From Climacium dendroides (taxonomy: Eukaryota; Streptophyta; Bryopsida; Hypnales; Climaciaceae), in contig OX467083.1 of NCBI GenBank assembly GCA_950106755.1, positions 46,204,555-46,268,554 of the forward strand: DNA of 64,000 nt. The letters run 5' to 3'. This document shows, one piece after another, positions 25,318-38,152 of the stretch (the first letter of the stretch is position 1; every line of letters begins with the position of its first letter). Position numbers and translations under genes: made by a program. A model generated the notes under the pieces. The model searched no databases. It saw only the letters and a program-made list of their open reading frames with translations, and was not told the origin of the DNA.

Positions 25318-26256
25318 TTAACCCCTAAAGGACCAAGGCCTTATTTCTGCCCAAAAACACTCAAAACTGCCATTTCTGTAGCAAAGAGTAAAAAACTTTG
25401 AAAATTATTTTTTTTGCACATCCAAGCATAGGATCTTATACCTTACTAGTATGCAAATGTGTGGAAAAAATTTCAGAAATTTTGACCAAATAGATTGAAA
25501 GATATTTGCGTTTAAAGTGAAAAAAACAATTTTTTCAGCACCTTGCGGGACTGGATTATTTGACTTTGAACTTTTTTAACTTAAGTTTTTTGCACTACAG
25601 AGTTTTGAGCTTTAAATCCTTATTGTGTGAAATTGAGTTGAGAGTTTAGGGGAAAAAAAATTCATAAAAAAAACTTAATTTTCATGCTTAAAAAAATTGT
25701 TAAGTAAAAGTAGGTATGAGAAAGAAGGAAATCTAAATTATTAATATCTTTAATATGGAATTAAAATGCATTAATCCCAATTGTGAGATTGTTCTAGCAA
25801 GCAAAAAGAATCATGGAAAAAATTTTCTTCAGAAAAATTGTAAAAATTGCATTCAGAAATGAATTCTATAAGTTAATTTTTCAGAAAGATGCTCTAACTA
25901 CCCAAAAAACAAGATTGTCCATAACTTTCTCATGATAAGCCCAAATGGAATGAATCAAAGCTTCCCATGTAGACAAAAATATAATCTACAAGAGAAAAAA
26001 ATTCAAAAAAAAAAATTCAAAATTTTACAAATTTTTTTTTGCTGCCCGGACTGCCCCCGTCCCTTATTTTGAGCTTATTTGGTCATAACTTTTGTTTCCG
26101 GGCACCAAAGGTGAAAAAGATCATATTCCCACAAAGCTCATCACTTTTTCTATCATCAAAAAAAGTTTCAAAAAATCATGACAAAATTTCAGCCCATAGG
26201 TACCTGCCTGAAATCCAATTTGTCCCCCGAAGGGACAATGGTCCTTTAGGGGTTAA
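25318..26256 (-). mobile_element. TTAA-flanked inverted-repeat element, copy C
   Basis: It is flanked by TTAA at 25318 and 26253, with ends TTAACCCCTAAAGGACC and GGTCCTTTAGGGGTTAA. It is the same family as copies A and B but in the opposite orientation: GGAATGAATCAAAGCTTCCC at about 25947 is the complement of a block in copy A. At 939 bp it is longer than copy A (588 bp), with extra internal sequence. No transposase frame was seen. Confidence 0.75.
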
Positions 26257-26259
26257 TGG

Positions 26260-26754
26260 CTAACCCCTAAAGGTCTACATATCCCCAAAGTGGATGCACT
26301 TTAGTCAACCTTGATTGTAACTTTCAATATAACCATTTTTGGTACTTGATTTAAACTAAAAAATGAAGTTTGGCAATAAAATGATGAGTTTGGTTTGATA
26401 GCCAAATTTGACTTCAAGGTCTTAGTTGTGGTTGTTTTAGGTGTAAAAAATAAAATAACCAATTTGAAAGTTTTCAAACTAATCTCCATTTCTATTTATA
26501 AATCTTTAAAAAAATTTAAATAATTTAGATTGTTTTTTCTATTTTTGCTTTCTATTTTTTATTTATTGAAACAAAAATGACAACAATTATAATTTTTTAC
26601 AGAATTAATTGAAATTTCTCACAATGATATACAATTTATAGTTTCAAGTAATAAAAATATAGGATTGACATTTTAACACAATCTAATAAACTACATTCAA
26701 TGTTCAAATATGATGTTTGACTAATTGACAATGAATCTCGTTGTTTAGGGATTA
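26260..26754. mobile_element. TTAA-type element, decayed, directly after copy C
   Basis: The left end reads CTAACCCCTAAAGGTC only a few bases after the TTAA of copy C. The right end GTTTAGGGATTA stops at the start of the next element. Its ends match the family but the flanking TTAA sites have changed by one base. The interior (about 495 bp) is non-coding. Confidence 0.5.
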
Positions 26755-27408
26755 CCCCCCTAAATGCCTAAGGCATCAAATTTTAGTGTTGACAATACTT
26801 TGAAGTTAAACAAACCCTAACCAAGTTTCCATTTTTAGTAGTTTCTATTTTTGAAAAAATACTTTCAAAGTCTAGTTTTAACATCAAAAATCTGATTTTG
26901 AAAATGATTGATTGTGATTTTTTTGTCTAAGATTTCGTGTAAGGGTGCCCATGGCAAATCTTGATTTTCTAGTATTGAAGACTCCATGGAAGACTCTTAG
27001 AAATGAGCCTCAAATACACTAGATCTTGGAGAAAAAATCACATTAGAAATTCATTTAAAAAAATTGTAGATTAGATTTTGAAAAGCCATAAATTGATCGG
27101 GGCTATGCATCTTGCGCCCTTTAACCTCATATACCAATTTTTTAGATTTGATATGTGAAAAGAAGATTGAAAGACTTTAAATCACTTTCACAATTTTAAC
27201 CCCCCTTGCAATCAAACATTATAATCTTTCAATCCATAAGTGATATTGTTGTGTTTTCTTTTCCTATGTGATCTCTAACACGTCTAGTTTGAATTTGAAT
27301 AGTTACGATGAAAAAAATTTTATTCAACTTATCAAAATGTTGGCTTCTGGTTCAATTTAAAGCAAATCCTTGGAAGTTTAAAAAAACCCTTGGGCATTTA
27401 GGGGTTAA
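26752..27408. mobile_element. TTAA-type element with TAAATGCC ends
   Basis: The left end reads TTACCCCCCTAAATGCCTAAG. The right end, reversed, reads TTAACCCCTAAATGCCCAAG. These are inverted repeats of the same CCCCTAAA type but a separate subfamily, with TGCC instead of GGTCC. The element is about 657 bp and non-coding. Confidence 0.65.
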
Positions 27409-28644
27409 GACCTCCAATTTTACCTAAGCTAATGAAATGCAACCCATTCTTGATCAACAACCCATTGTAGCGCTATAGGGTGGGTGTAATTATGTGCAAG
27501 AGGTGATTAATAGTGATTAATTATGGCAAAGTTCCTAGTGCAGTGGTGGTGCATTATGATTGGCTACAAGACTCTCAATATTGCAACCAATCCTTGTTGA
27601 ATTTTGCAACCAACCCTTGGTTAGCAAATAGGAAGGTCTACTGTAGAACAAAATCTTCAACTAAAAAATTCATAGTAATTATACTTTGAGAAATAAAAAT
27701 CTGAAAAATTATGAAAACCTTGTGAACTCTAGTTTTGCACATGGAAAAATTTCCCCACTTTTAGAAACCTGCCTTGCAGATACCTGCTTAAGTGGTCAGA
27801 AATGGGTTGCCTCCCTTAGTCCAAAATGTCGGCAAGGGCGTGGTTTGAACAGCTAGTTTCGCTCGTCCTAAAACCGCGGCGAGAACAAAAAAGCGAGGCC
27901 CAAGAGTGGATGCGGAGAGCGGGGAACCAGGAACCACTCAAGGCACGGCATCTGCCAGACTGCCACAGAAACAAATGAAACGAAGATGCGTGCTGTAACG
28001 CTACAACAAGCTCCAACGAAATCACAACACATGTGGAAATGTGGATAATCTCAGACAAGCCACAACAGTCCCTCTCTTGTCGCACCTCGTTGCTTGTCGA
28101 ACTTTTAGTTACTTACTTCAATCGCAACCGACTCTGGACTCTGGAGCGTCAACTTAGCACCTACATGACTCCCCTTTCGTTCCGATGCCCTCTGCACTTG
28201 TGTTCGTTCCTTGTTTTTCTTGCAGGATTGGAACTTTCAGTGTGTGGGTACTGAATCTCTATCAATCAGCTCGTTGATTCAGTCGACATCACAAGCAAGC
28301 ACAAGCCAAAACAGGTCACATCTCTGCTCTCTCGTACTTTGTGTGCAATCCCACTCACTGACTTCAAGTGCAATCGTCTTTGGAGCTTCAATTCACCCAC
28401 ACAAATCGCACTCACCCTCGTTCCGAAACCCTTTGGGTCTGTGCTTGTTTCTTTTTTTCTTGCAGGATTGAGCTTTTAATGTGTGGATACTGAATCGCTA
28501 TCACCCCACTCTGTTGGTTCAGTCGGCATCCTCCTCTGGGTCTCTGAGGATTGGAGGATTGGAGGATTGGAGCTGCCAATGTGTGGGAGTAGAGTCTCTA
28601 TCGGTGCGCTGTTGATTCAATTTGAGCGTTGAGGGTGGAATTCA
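27409..28644 (+). promoter_or_regulatory. Upstream region of the RETICULATA-related gene
   Basis: From about 27.8 kb the base composition becomes GC-richer towards the start codon at 28645. 27520-27765 matches, in inverted orientation, 53335-53575. The leader holds three related blocks (28209-28290, 28444-28530, 28549-28625), each with GATTGGA..TTT/GCC and AATGTGTGGG.A, then a CTATC and GTTGATTCA phrase. The first two blocks carry a pyrimidine tract and TTGCAG, like splice acceptors. Promoter position is not fixed. Confidence 0.4.
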
Positions 28645-31600
28645 ATGGCAGCGAGAATTGGGACTCCCAGTCCCGTTCTTGAATCGTCGGCTACTGTTTT
28701 ATCTCAGAAGCGGTACAAATTCGCTACAGCGAGGGTGAAATCTTGGGCTCAGGTTAGGTTTATCGTTGGGAAGAAAGTATCGATCGCGACTCATTCAGCA
28801 TCGCCAAAAACTCGTGGCCCCATTGTGAATGTTTCTCGATACGATGAAGGCGCGTTGGACTATGAATTGGAGGCTCACGAATCTGGAGTGAATAAAGGCG
28901 GGATCCCCGAAGTGGATAGAGCAGACATGGATGTGCATTTAGGGCGTCGAATGTTGTTAGGCAGCGCATTCACAGCGGTGGCATTGAGCAAATTGGGTGC
29001 GTCAGAGTGGGCTCGTGCGGAAGGAAATGGCACTGAGGATGAGAAAGCCAAAGCAATTACGGCTGGGGACGTGGTAGAAGAAGGAGAGAAGACGAGAGTG
29101 TATGATGCCAGTGTGCTGGGTGAGCCGGCCGCAGTCAGTGGCGATCGAAATCGAGTGTGGGAGAAGCTGTTGAAAGCACGGGTGGTCTATCTTGGCGAGT
29201 CGGAGCGAGTGCCGGATCCTGATGATAGGGTATCCAGAATTCGTGCACATTTGCTTTGGTGCCTAGCAATTACATCTTCTTTTTGTGATTAGGGTTCGCT
29301 TTGATCTGGGGTGTCTCAGTTCATGGTTTCAGCGACGCAGCTCTCTTATTTGCTTCCCTTCTGGTCTTGCGTGATTCTGACCTCAGTAAGCTTGTCTCAA
29401 AGTACTAGGCGCTGTGTAGAAACTTCAAATTGCGTTGCTCAAAGTGCCTCCATTCTTGGAACACAAGTTTTGAACTATGACACCCTGGGGTGATTGCTTT
29501 CTTTGTGGCGCGGAATGCATCCCGTGAATATGTAACAATGGTATTGGCTTTGTGCATGATAGGTTCTGGAGCTGGGGATTTTGCGCAAGCTTCGTGATGC
29601 ATGTTTTGAGCAGCAACGTCCTGTGTCTTTGGCACTCGACTCCTTTCCAGCACCCCTTCAGAGCTCACTGGATCAGTATATGAGTATGAGGTTCGTTTTA
29701 CACCCTTTAACACTCCCTTGGAATAGGCTACAGGTTGTACATTGCTACTGAGCTAAAGGTCGTTGTAGTTCATGAATTTCTTGAGGAGCTTCCTGAGCAC
29801 GCTTGAAGTCAACGAATAGTGAGCCAAGAAAAGGAATCTCGATTTTTGTGCACAGTCTCGAGCTCGTGTTATGTTTACGAAGTCTGGTGTAGATATTTTT
29901 ATTTCATTTCCTCTAGTTCTTGGTTGGTACATTTGTATGTGGGCTCATTTGACAGTGATCGCATGTCTGGCAATGGAATGCATTGTTTCAAAAGTGGGCA
30001 AGTTTTCAGTATTTCAGTGCTCCGAATCCTGTTATTACTACTGTGGAAACTGTATACTTCTCAAATGTGTTAAGTGAGTTTAGGGTCAAATTTAGGTACT
30101 GCTTGTATATGAGAATTTCAGCTCTATTGACTGGTTATGAGATATCTCTTCATTTTTTTCTTGCTGAATTTGGTGGCAGATTATCTGACGCTGAGCTGCA
30201 GTCCATGGTTTCGTTTTGGCCCGAGGGGTTATGGGAAGAATACTTGCCAATATTGCAGTATTGCCGTAAAAATGGTGTTCGACTCATGGCTTGTGGAACT
30301 CCACCAGAGGTGTCTGTCATATCTTCTGCCTTAAAATGAACAGAATTATGAAAAATTGTGCACCAACTCTCACGTTGATTTCATATGTCGAGATATAGTG
30401 GTGATATGTCCATTTCTGTAGTGATCTGATTCTGGTTTTCTACCTGAACTCAGGTTTTGCGGAAAATTCAAGCCAAAGGAATACAAGGACTGAGTGAAGA
30501 AGAGAAGAAAATATATGTGCCACCGCGTGGAGCAGGATTTGGAGCTGACTCAGGTCGTCTTGTCGACCAGTTAACTCTGGCTCAGGTCGCTCCAAGTTTA
30601 GCAATTCCTTACGGCCCCGGCCCTTTTCAATATGTTCAAGCCCGAATTGTTGCCGACTATGTGATGACTGAGGTACAAATAGGGTTTTCTCTTGACACAC
30701 ATACTGCTTGTGCTTAGTGATATGAAGTTTTCCGCCTTTCATTTGTTGGATTTTGGGGTGGTTTTTGTCTTTTGTTGAGGACATGCATTTCATGGCGTGT
30801 AGACTTCAGAAATTCTGTTCACTCCCATCAGTTATAAATTCATTACTATACTCATTAATTAGAGTTTACCAAGCCTCAAATTATGTGTACTTTCTGCTGC
30901 TTGGGGAGCAAGTCACAGAATCATCGTGATTGTGCGTGGTTGTAGTTGGCTTCCACACTCCAATTCCGGTACAATCTATGACATTTGCAACTAGCAGAGT
31001 CAAAATCCTGAGCTGCAATTGGTTGCTTTAAGAAGAGGGATTATTTTTGCCCGAGGAGTTTTGATAAGGTCCTTCATTTTAGTGAGCATTTTAGCGCTGA
31101 CTGTAATAAGATATCTGGTGTAGTCGTTGCAAATGTTGTGTACTGATTCTGCTCTGTCTGCACAGGTTGTTGAGAAGGGTATGGAGCACGGCGGATCTGT
31201 CGGGCTGTTGATCGTAATTACCGGTGCATCTCACGTACTATATGGTTCGAGAGGTACGGGGCTGCCTGCTCGGGTCCAAAAGAAACTGACGAAGCGAACG
31301 CAAGCTGTAGTGTTGTTGAATCCTGAGCGACAGAAGGTACGAAAGGAAGGCAATGTCCCGGAAGCGGATTTCTTATGGTATTCTGCTGCCAGAGCGTGCA
31401 ATCGGAATTGCTTTGACCGAGCTGAGGTTGCTCGCGTAATGGGTGCTGCAGGCAGGCGTCGTGATGCGTTGCCTCAGGTCAGTCTTCCAAGTTATGCCTG
31501 ATGTTTTTCTAGCAGTTTTTAGTAGGTCATATGACGATGTTTGTTCTATCCAATTTTATTTATCTATGGACCAACAGATGCAATTTTCTTTACTGATTCT

Positions 31601-34275
31601 GGTGATATAATATTTGGGCACATTTGAATTATATTTTTCACAACACGATCAGTCAAATTGGTCGTTTTATAAGCACGAATCGTTGACCCTTCAATGGTTA
31701 AGTTAAAGGAACATTGCAAACACGAAAGAGTTACTGAGTATACTTGTGAGACAAAAGGCGCTTGGTGACATTAGTTTAAAGTTATGTGACACTTTCTACT
31801 TTCTTTGTATCTGAAGCTTTAGATATTGGCGTTTTGCCTGAAGCTGTTTATCAAAGCTTTTCATTATCCCAACATGCATGGGTAACTAGTTTTATGGCAT
31901 TCAGTAGCGATTGTCCTCAATTCTATGATCCATTTGTATTCTGAGCAAGTACTTGTTGTCAATTGTCGTGGGCGAGCAGGACATTCAAGCAGGACTTGAG
32001 CGAGGGCTGGTAGATCCAGAAGTGCTGAAGAGTTTTTTTGAATTGGACGATCACCCGATCATTTCGGCACTGACTGGCCGGTTCCAGGTTTACCTACTAC
32101 TGGCACTTTCTTATTTCATAATACGAGAAGAGTCATTTGTTCCAATGCATATTATCTTTGTTTAGTGGATATATCACATTGCCATTTGGACTCTGTCCAA
32201 TGTTTGCACTTAAGATTTAACAGACTCTCTGGTCACACGAGATTCTTTGCGAAGCCCAGTGCGATTTTCTGGTCTGATTAATGATATCACATTAAAGCTA
32301 ACTGAGTGGGGTTTTGGTTACAGGGTATAAGGGAGAGGTTTCTCGCAGACCCCCGGTTCCTGCAAAGGCTTGCAATTGAGGAATCGATATCCATCACTAC
32401 TACTTTATTGGCACAGTATCAACGTAGAGGGGACCGCTTTTGGCAGGAAATTGAGTATGTTATTACAGACTCGGTTCGTGGAGCGGTTGTTGATTTTTTT
32501 ACCGTCTGGCTTCCAGCACCCACGCTCTCCTTCCGGTCAAATGATTCTGAGGTCTGCTATGATTACAAGCCAGTAGAAAAACTCACCACCCTTAGTACTC
32601 CTGAAAATCTAGCCACGTTATCATTGGCAGGAATCCAAGAGATTGGAATGCAGCTAGGTTTTCTAGAATATAGCTTTGGGTTGGGATATTTCATTTCTCA
32701 CTATTGAGTTTACTGTTCAGTCTTGTTTGCTCAGTCTGGTTAATATTAGGTAGTTACTGAATCTGCCCATCTCTTGACAGGTAACTGGAGGATTGTTCGA
32801 AGGGTTCGGGGATTTGCTCGGTTCTGTGCCGGATAATGCCTTTCAAAGAGCGAGGGTAGGAGAAAGTTATAGTTTGAAGGCGAGGGTACTTGCTGTTTTC
32901 CTTGGTGGCTTGAAACTCTTTGGTGTTGGGATTGTATCCAGCATTGGGACACTCTCGGTATCTAACGGGATCTGGAACATTCGCAAAGCTATTAAGGGTG
33001 ATATGTCTCAAAAACCTTCAAATAAGCGATCCCCAATGTTCAAGACCGCCTTTGTTTATGGGAGCTTTTTGGGTATCTCCGCCAATCTGCGTTACCAGGT
33101 AAGCCGGCAGTTTTCCTATTTTACTTATGTCAGACGCGCTGTGCAGACCCAGTGTTTTATTGGGTATGTATAGCGACGAAGTCCTATCCGAAGTACATAG
33201 AGGATCCTAGTGTATTTATATTAAGCAGAGGTCCATGAGATCAATCCCAGGGACTCCTTTTCGTAAATTTTCTATCTGACCCTAATTGGAACGAACAATT
33301 CATAGTTGTTTTGCTCCTTAGGGTTGATTTATCAGGGTCTCGGAAGAGCACCTGGAAGTCCGGATTGCGGGTCTTCATTTGCAGGTGGTCTTCCAAGCAA
33401 CGAGCCTGGGGGAAGAAACGAAGAAACCTTATAGTATGCTGTGTTGCTTCCGAGTTCTCTAAAGTAGCCCTTCAAAAATTATGGAAAGTTTATATCAAAT
33501 TGGCGTTCACTACAGAAATCATTGCGATTGTCAACAATTACCTGGAGAGTTGCTACTACCGTCTGTTGTGTAGGTTTAACGTTTGAGCCAACATGGTCTT
33601 CTCTAGTGTTTTGTTGTGATTTTAAAATTCTATTGTCCTACGTTTTTGAAGTATCTTTAGAGTTTCTAAAGGGGTTGTGTTTCAAAGATCTAAGGGACTC
33701 TTGTGATTGTTCTCAGGCAATTGCAGGAATTATTGAGCACTGGATTGCAGATTACTTCTTGGCATCACAACCTCTAGCAGGAAATGCGCTATCATTTGCT
33801 GCACGAATTGCTAACTCGTATTGGGGAACTGGGGTAAGTTGTCCAATAATCATCTGCTGATCTAAGTTTGTGATAATTCCTGAATTCCTACAGAGTCAGG
33901 TTCAGAGTCAGGTTCAGAGTCAGGTTTGTAACGCATTATTTCAAAATTGAAGAAGGAAAGCCTTCCTCCATTTACAGCACATTTAACAAAGAGTGAAATT
34001 CTGAACTGTCGTGTGATTGCTGAACTGACCGAAAATGCGTTGACTTCAATGTGTATGTATGAATGCAGCAATGGGTAGATCTTGCTCGCTTGACTGGCCT
34101 TCAGGCTTCGGAGGACGAGGGTCCTCCTCCATCCCCAGTAATTGAAGAACAAGAAGTAAAGGTTGAAATCACGTTGGAGGCCAAAACGTCAGCCTGGGAA
34201 AAGCCTTCTGTACCACAGGAGGACACGGATGGAGCAGAAGTTAAACAAGAGTCAGAGCCAACAAGAGCACCATGA
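28645..34275 (+). CDS. RER: RETICULATA-related protein (ChaN-like plus DUF3411), chloroplast
   Basis: This is a chloroplast protein of the RETICULATA-RELATED 5/6 type, a family linked to leaf mesophyll and plastid development. Exons are 28645-29229, 29563-29690, 30180-30309, 30454-30672, 31166-31477, 31980-32087, 32324-32551, 32781-33098, 33717-33833 and 34069-34275. All join in phase to 783 residues. Residues 1-60 are basic and Ser/Ala/Thr-rich like a transit peptide. [20 protein letters not shown] (101-120) followed by ARA resembles a thylakoid signal. A ChaN-like (DUF399) region starts with VVYLGESE (about 184) and ends with [17 protein letters not shown]. The DUF3411 part has [49 protein letters not shown] and [12 protein letters not shown]. 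An alternative exon 7 to 32657 joined to 32791 would add about 32 residues; the short form fits the family spacing better. Confidence 0.92.
33891..33926. repeat. Three 12-bp direct repeats in intron 9 of the RER gene
   Basis: CAGAGTCAGGTT occurs three times in a row inside the ninth intron, 57 bases after its donor. It contains GGTT and CAG steps that could act as cryptic splice signals, but nothing shows use. Confidence 0.9.
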
Positions 34276-35276
34276 AGTGGCCTAATACCATTGCAAGGGT
34301 GGTCGATGTATCAATATTCACATTACCCTCATTTGTTGCTTTTATTGCCACATGTTGCGTTGCTGTTGGAAAAATGAGGTTCCAAAGTCATAACCCCACC
34401 TCCCCTGCACGTCAGAGAGCTATAAATCTCCAAATGAATATCTAATGGTCCTGATTTAATCTGGAAGGTTATTTATAACTGTCTTGAACCTCCCAGTCCT
34501 GAACTAGTTATCTAGTACTTATCCTAAGTGCCAAACCTAGAACACTGCCTTGATCGACATAATAGGATTTTGTATCTAGTTCCTCGCTGTACTATGAAAC
34601 CGCTACATTCTTCACCACCAAGCGAGAATCAGTTATTGATGCAGATAATCGCTGCTGCAGCGGTTTTGAGAGCATTGGGAAAGAACGAGGTGAGTTGTTT
34701 GTATTTTAAGACATTTCTGCTTCTGCAGTAGCTTCTTGAGTGTTTCACAGCCAATTGTAGATAGATATCAGAATGACAAGATATTACATTGTAGTTGTGC
34801 TTGCAGGCATCTATTAAGAACTGCAGGACACAAATTTGTGCATGTCAATTCTACTCCATTTACATGGAGGTTCACATCATTCATCTAGATGGTCTTGACT
34901 GATCAGCTTGAATTGTACTTTATGGATTGGAAAACACAGCAGGAGTGTCTTTCAGACACCAGGGAATAAAGTTTTGCTGACATCATTCATTATAGTATGT
35001 AATAACCTGAATTGAGTCGTTGGAATCTAAATGAGGTAGAGGATGCTACTGTTTTGTGCCACTTTTCAGCATTTCAGCAGATAGCGTTTATGTTTTTGGA
35101 GATGTCTTGAGTTGTGGAAAGGCCTTGGGATACAAGAACCAGATCAAGTTCCGCTGAGATTAATTTTTATCAGTGTGTATGGATTTCTTATGGGAGTTTG
35201 TTTACCATCATATTTGGAGACAATTCCATTTCCATTCAAATGAGTGACAACAAACAAGTCATGCTCAAGTTGCTTG
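34276..35276. other. 3' region of the RER gene and spacer
   Basis: This should include the 3' untranslated region of the RER gene. An AATAAA is present at about 34965 (GGGAATAAAG), and other A/T-rich candidates lie nearer the stop. No further gene was recognised. Confidence 0.4.
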
Positions 35277-35425
35277 TTAACCTTGAAAAGATGTGGCCTC
35301 CCATGACCATGGTAGTCACCAAAATACTTGATTATTGTACCAATAGGTGATTTCTTGGTTTCTTTAGTTAATAGTGAAGTCATCTATCACACCTTTTAGG
35401 TCCACAATGTCCTTATAGGGTTAAT
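35277..35425 (+). mobile_element. Short TTAA-flanked element
   Basis: It starts TTAACCTTGAAAAGATG and ends TCCTTATAGGGTTAA, so TTAA flanks both ends. It shares its middle with 25180-25317. Its right end is like that of 42587-42828 (TCCTTATAGGGTTAA). It is 149 bp and non-coding. Confidence 0.55.
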
Positions 35426-35432
35426 CTTTAAA

Positions 35433-35727
35433 CAATGCCAAGGATGTTTTCTGGCCAATGAATGGCAAAGAATTCTGTATGCAAGACCGAAGTATAACTA
35501 TTCATCCTCCAAAAGGGAAAAGGAAACATTTTTTACAATAGCTTGTCTCCCAATGAGTGCTTTATCAATTTTTTAAGCCACAATGCCAAGGATGTTTTTT
35601 GGCCAATGAATGGCAAAGAATTCTGTATGCAAGACCAAAGTATAACTATTCATCCTCCAAATGGGAAAAGGAAACATTTTCTACAATAGCTTGTCTCCCA
35701 ATGAGTGCTTTATCATTTTTTTAAGCC
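35433..35727. repeat. Tandem duplication of about 147 bp
   Basis: Two adjacent copies, 35433-35579 and 35580-35727, differ at only a few positions. Both include GGCCAATGAATGGCAAAGAA and TATTCATCCTCCAAA. A related but diverged copy lies inside 42587-42828 (GACAAAGAATTCTTCTTCTG and CTATTCATCCTCGG). Confidence 0.85.
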
Positions 35728-37100
35728 AACAATTCACACAGTACCCAAACAAATGATTTTCACAGTGACTAACTTGTCATTTAAGGGTTAATAAGTTCAA
35801 TGAAATGTGTGGTGGTGATGTACATTTGGCCAAGTCATACTCACACTACTAGTTTATTAGTCCAATCTAATGTATGGATAGACAATATAGGAGAAGGTCC
35901 TAAACCTCCTAAACCCTAAACAACAAAGCTTATGACCATGTAGTCAAACTTAAGGCAACACTAAGGTAAAAGCACACTAAGGCAACTGTCCAAAATTGTA
36001 ATCACAACAAAAATTTTGCACAATATGAAAATTTGGAGTCAAATTTTACAATAGATTTTCTCACTTTTTTTAAGAAAAACTAGTGGCCAGCACTTATTTG
36101 CTACGCATTCACCATTAGAATTTCATTAGAATTTTTTGTGTATTTAATAGAGCAAGAATTTCAATAAATCATTAGATAAAAATTACTAAAATGTTCATAT
36201 AATTTTTTTAATAAATAAGCATATACTGAAATAAACAATAGAAATTTAATGAATGATGAATGAAATACATGCAATGATGAATACGGTAAAAGATACACAT
36301 ACATTATAATGCATTAGAAATTTAACTCAATTGTTACAAACAATGGCAACCCAAATAGAAGAATTTAAAGGAAAATTGTAAATCTCAAAAGCTTAGTGAA
36401 CAATTTAATCGTTGTGAAATCCAAAATCGGTTCAATCTAATAAATTTCTCAAATCATTTGGTAGTAACAATAGAAAATTGAAATTAGAAGCTCAAAGCTC
36501 ACAAAAGCACGAAATCATAGAAATGCAAAAGAGGTATAAAGCCAAGAAAAGCAATGGAATTGCTACCTTTATAATATCACCATATTGATCCTTTTTAATA
36601 TCACCTTAGTTGCAACGACTATATTATTTTTATAATATCACCCTTTGTAAAAGTGATATTAAAAAGGTGATTGTAAACTGCTACTCTATTTCAGTAATAT
36701 CACATTGTGTAAAAATAAGATTTCTATGTATGCATGATTGGAAATATTTTTATAAAATAATTAAAATAATTATTTTAAAGACTTATTAAAATCATTATCA
36801 TGCATTCTATTCAAATATATCAAATTTTTATTAATATATGATACAATGAATGCATAGCATAGCAAGCACGAGCCCCTAGTATTAATGGTAGCATTTGTGA
36901 TATTACAAAGGGACTTGTGATTTTAGTAGTATGACTAGTGGGTGGCGCTTGCTATGCTACGCATTCATCATTAGAATTTTATAAGAATTTTGATGTATTA
37001 GATAGAATGCAAAACAAAAATTTCAATAAATCTTCAAATAAAAATGACTAAAATCTTTGTATAATTTTTTTTATAAGGAAGCATTTATAAAATTTATTGA

Positions 37101-37286
37101 ATGATGAATGAAACATATGCAATGGTAAATACTATAAAAGATACACATACATTAGAATGCATTAGAAATTTGACTCCATTGTTACAAAAAATGGCAATCC
37201 AAATTGAAGAATTGAAAAGAAAAACTTATAAATCTCAAAAACTTTGTAAACAATATAATTGCTGTAGAATCCAAAATCATGAATAA
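37101..37286 (+). other. Short conserved frame in the middle Helitron-like unit
   Basis: This 61-codon frame (MMNETYAMVNTIKDTHTLEC..) has a near-identical 62-codon partner at 37964-38152 and a broken third copy at about 36247. The similarity follows from the tandem units. Most differences do not look selected for protein, so it is noted as a shared frame and not as a gene. Confidence 0.3.
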
Positions 37287-37963
37287 ATTTCTCAAAATCA
37301 TTTGGTAGTAGCAATAGAAAATTGAAATCATGAAAGCTCAAAGCTCACAAAAGCACAAAATCATAGAAGTGCAAAGAAATGTAAAACCAAGAGAAGCAAT
37401 GGATTTGCTATCTCTATAATATCATCCTATGGATCCTCTTTAGTATCACCTCAATTGCAACAACTACATTATTTCTATAATATCACCCTTTGTAAAAAGT
37501 GATATTATAGAAGTGATTGCAAACTACTACTCTATTTCTGTAATATCACATTGTGTGAATACAATTTCTATGTATGCGTGATTGAAAATATTTTTATAAA
37601 ATATTTGAAATAATTATTTTAAATACTTATTGAAATCATTATCATACATTCTATTCAAATATATCAAAAATTTTACTAATGTGTGATACAATAAATGCGT
37701 AACATAGCAAGTAGGAGCTCCTAGTATTAATGGTAGCATTTGTGATATTACAGAGGGAGTTATGATTTTAGTAGTATGATGACTCGCGGTTGGCGCTTGC
37801 TATGCTACGCATTCATTATTAGAATTTCATTAGAATTTTTTATGTATGCGATAGAATGCATAACAAAATTTTTAATAAACCTTCAAATAAAAATGACTAA
37901 AATCTTTGTATAATTTTTTTTACAAGTAAGCATATATTGAAATGTACAATAGAAATTTATTGA

Positions 37964-38152
37964 ATGATGAATGAAATACATGCAATGGTAAATACTATAA
38001 AAGATACACATACATTAGAATGCATTAGAAATTTGACTTCATTGTTACAAAAAATGGCAACCCAAATTGAAGAATTGAAAAGAAAAACTTTTAAATCTCA
38101 AAAACTTTGTGAACAACTTAATTGTTGTGGAATCCAAAATCGCTTCAATTGA
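37964..38152 (+). other. Short conserved frame in the 38650-37783 Helitron-like unit
   Basis: This 62-codon frame is the partner of 37101-37286, with IEELKRKT and SQKLCEQLNCC at the C-terminal half. No family is recognised. Confidence 0.3.
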
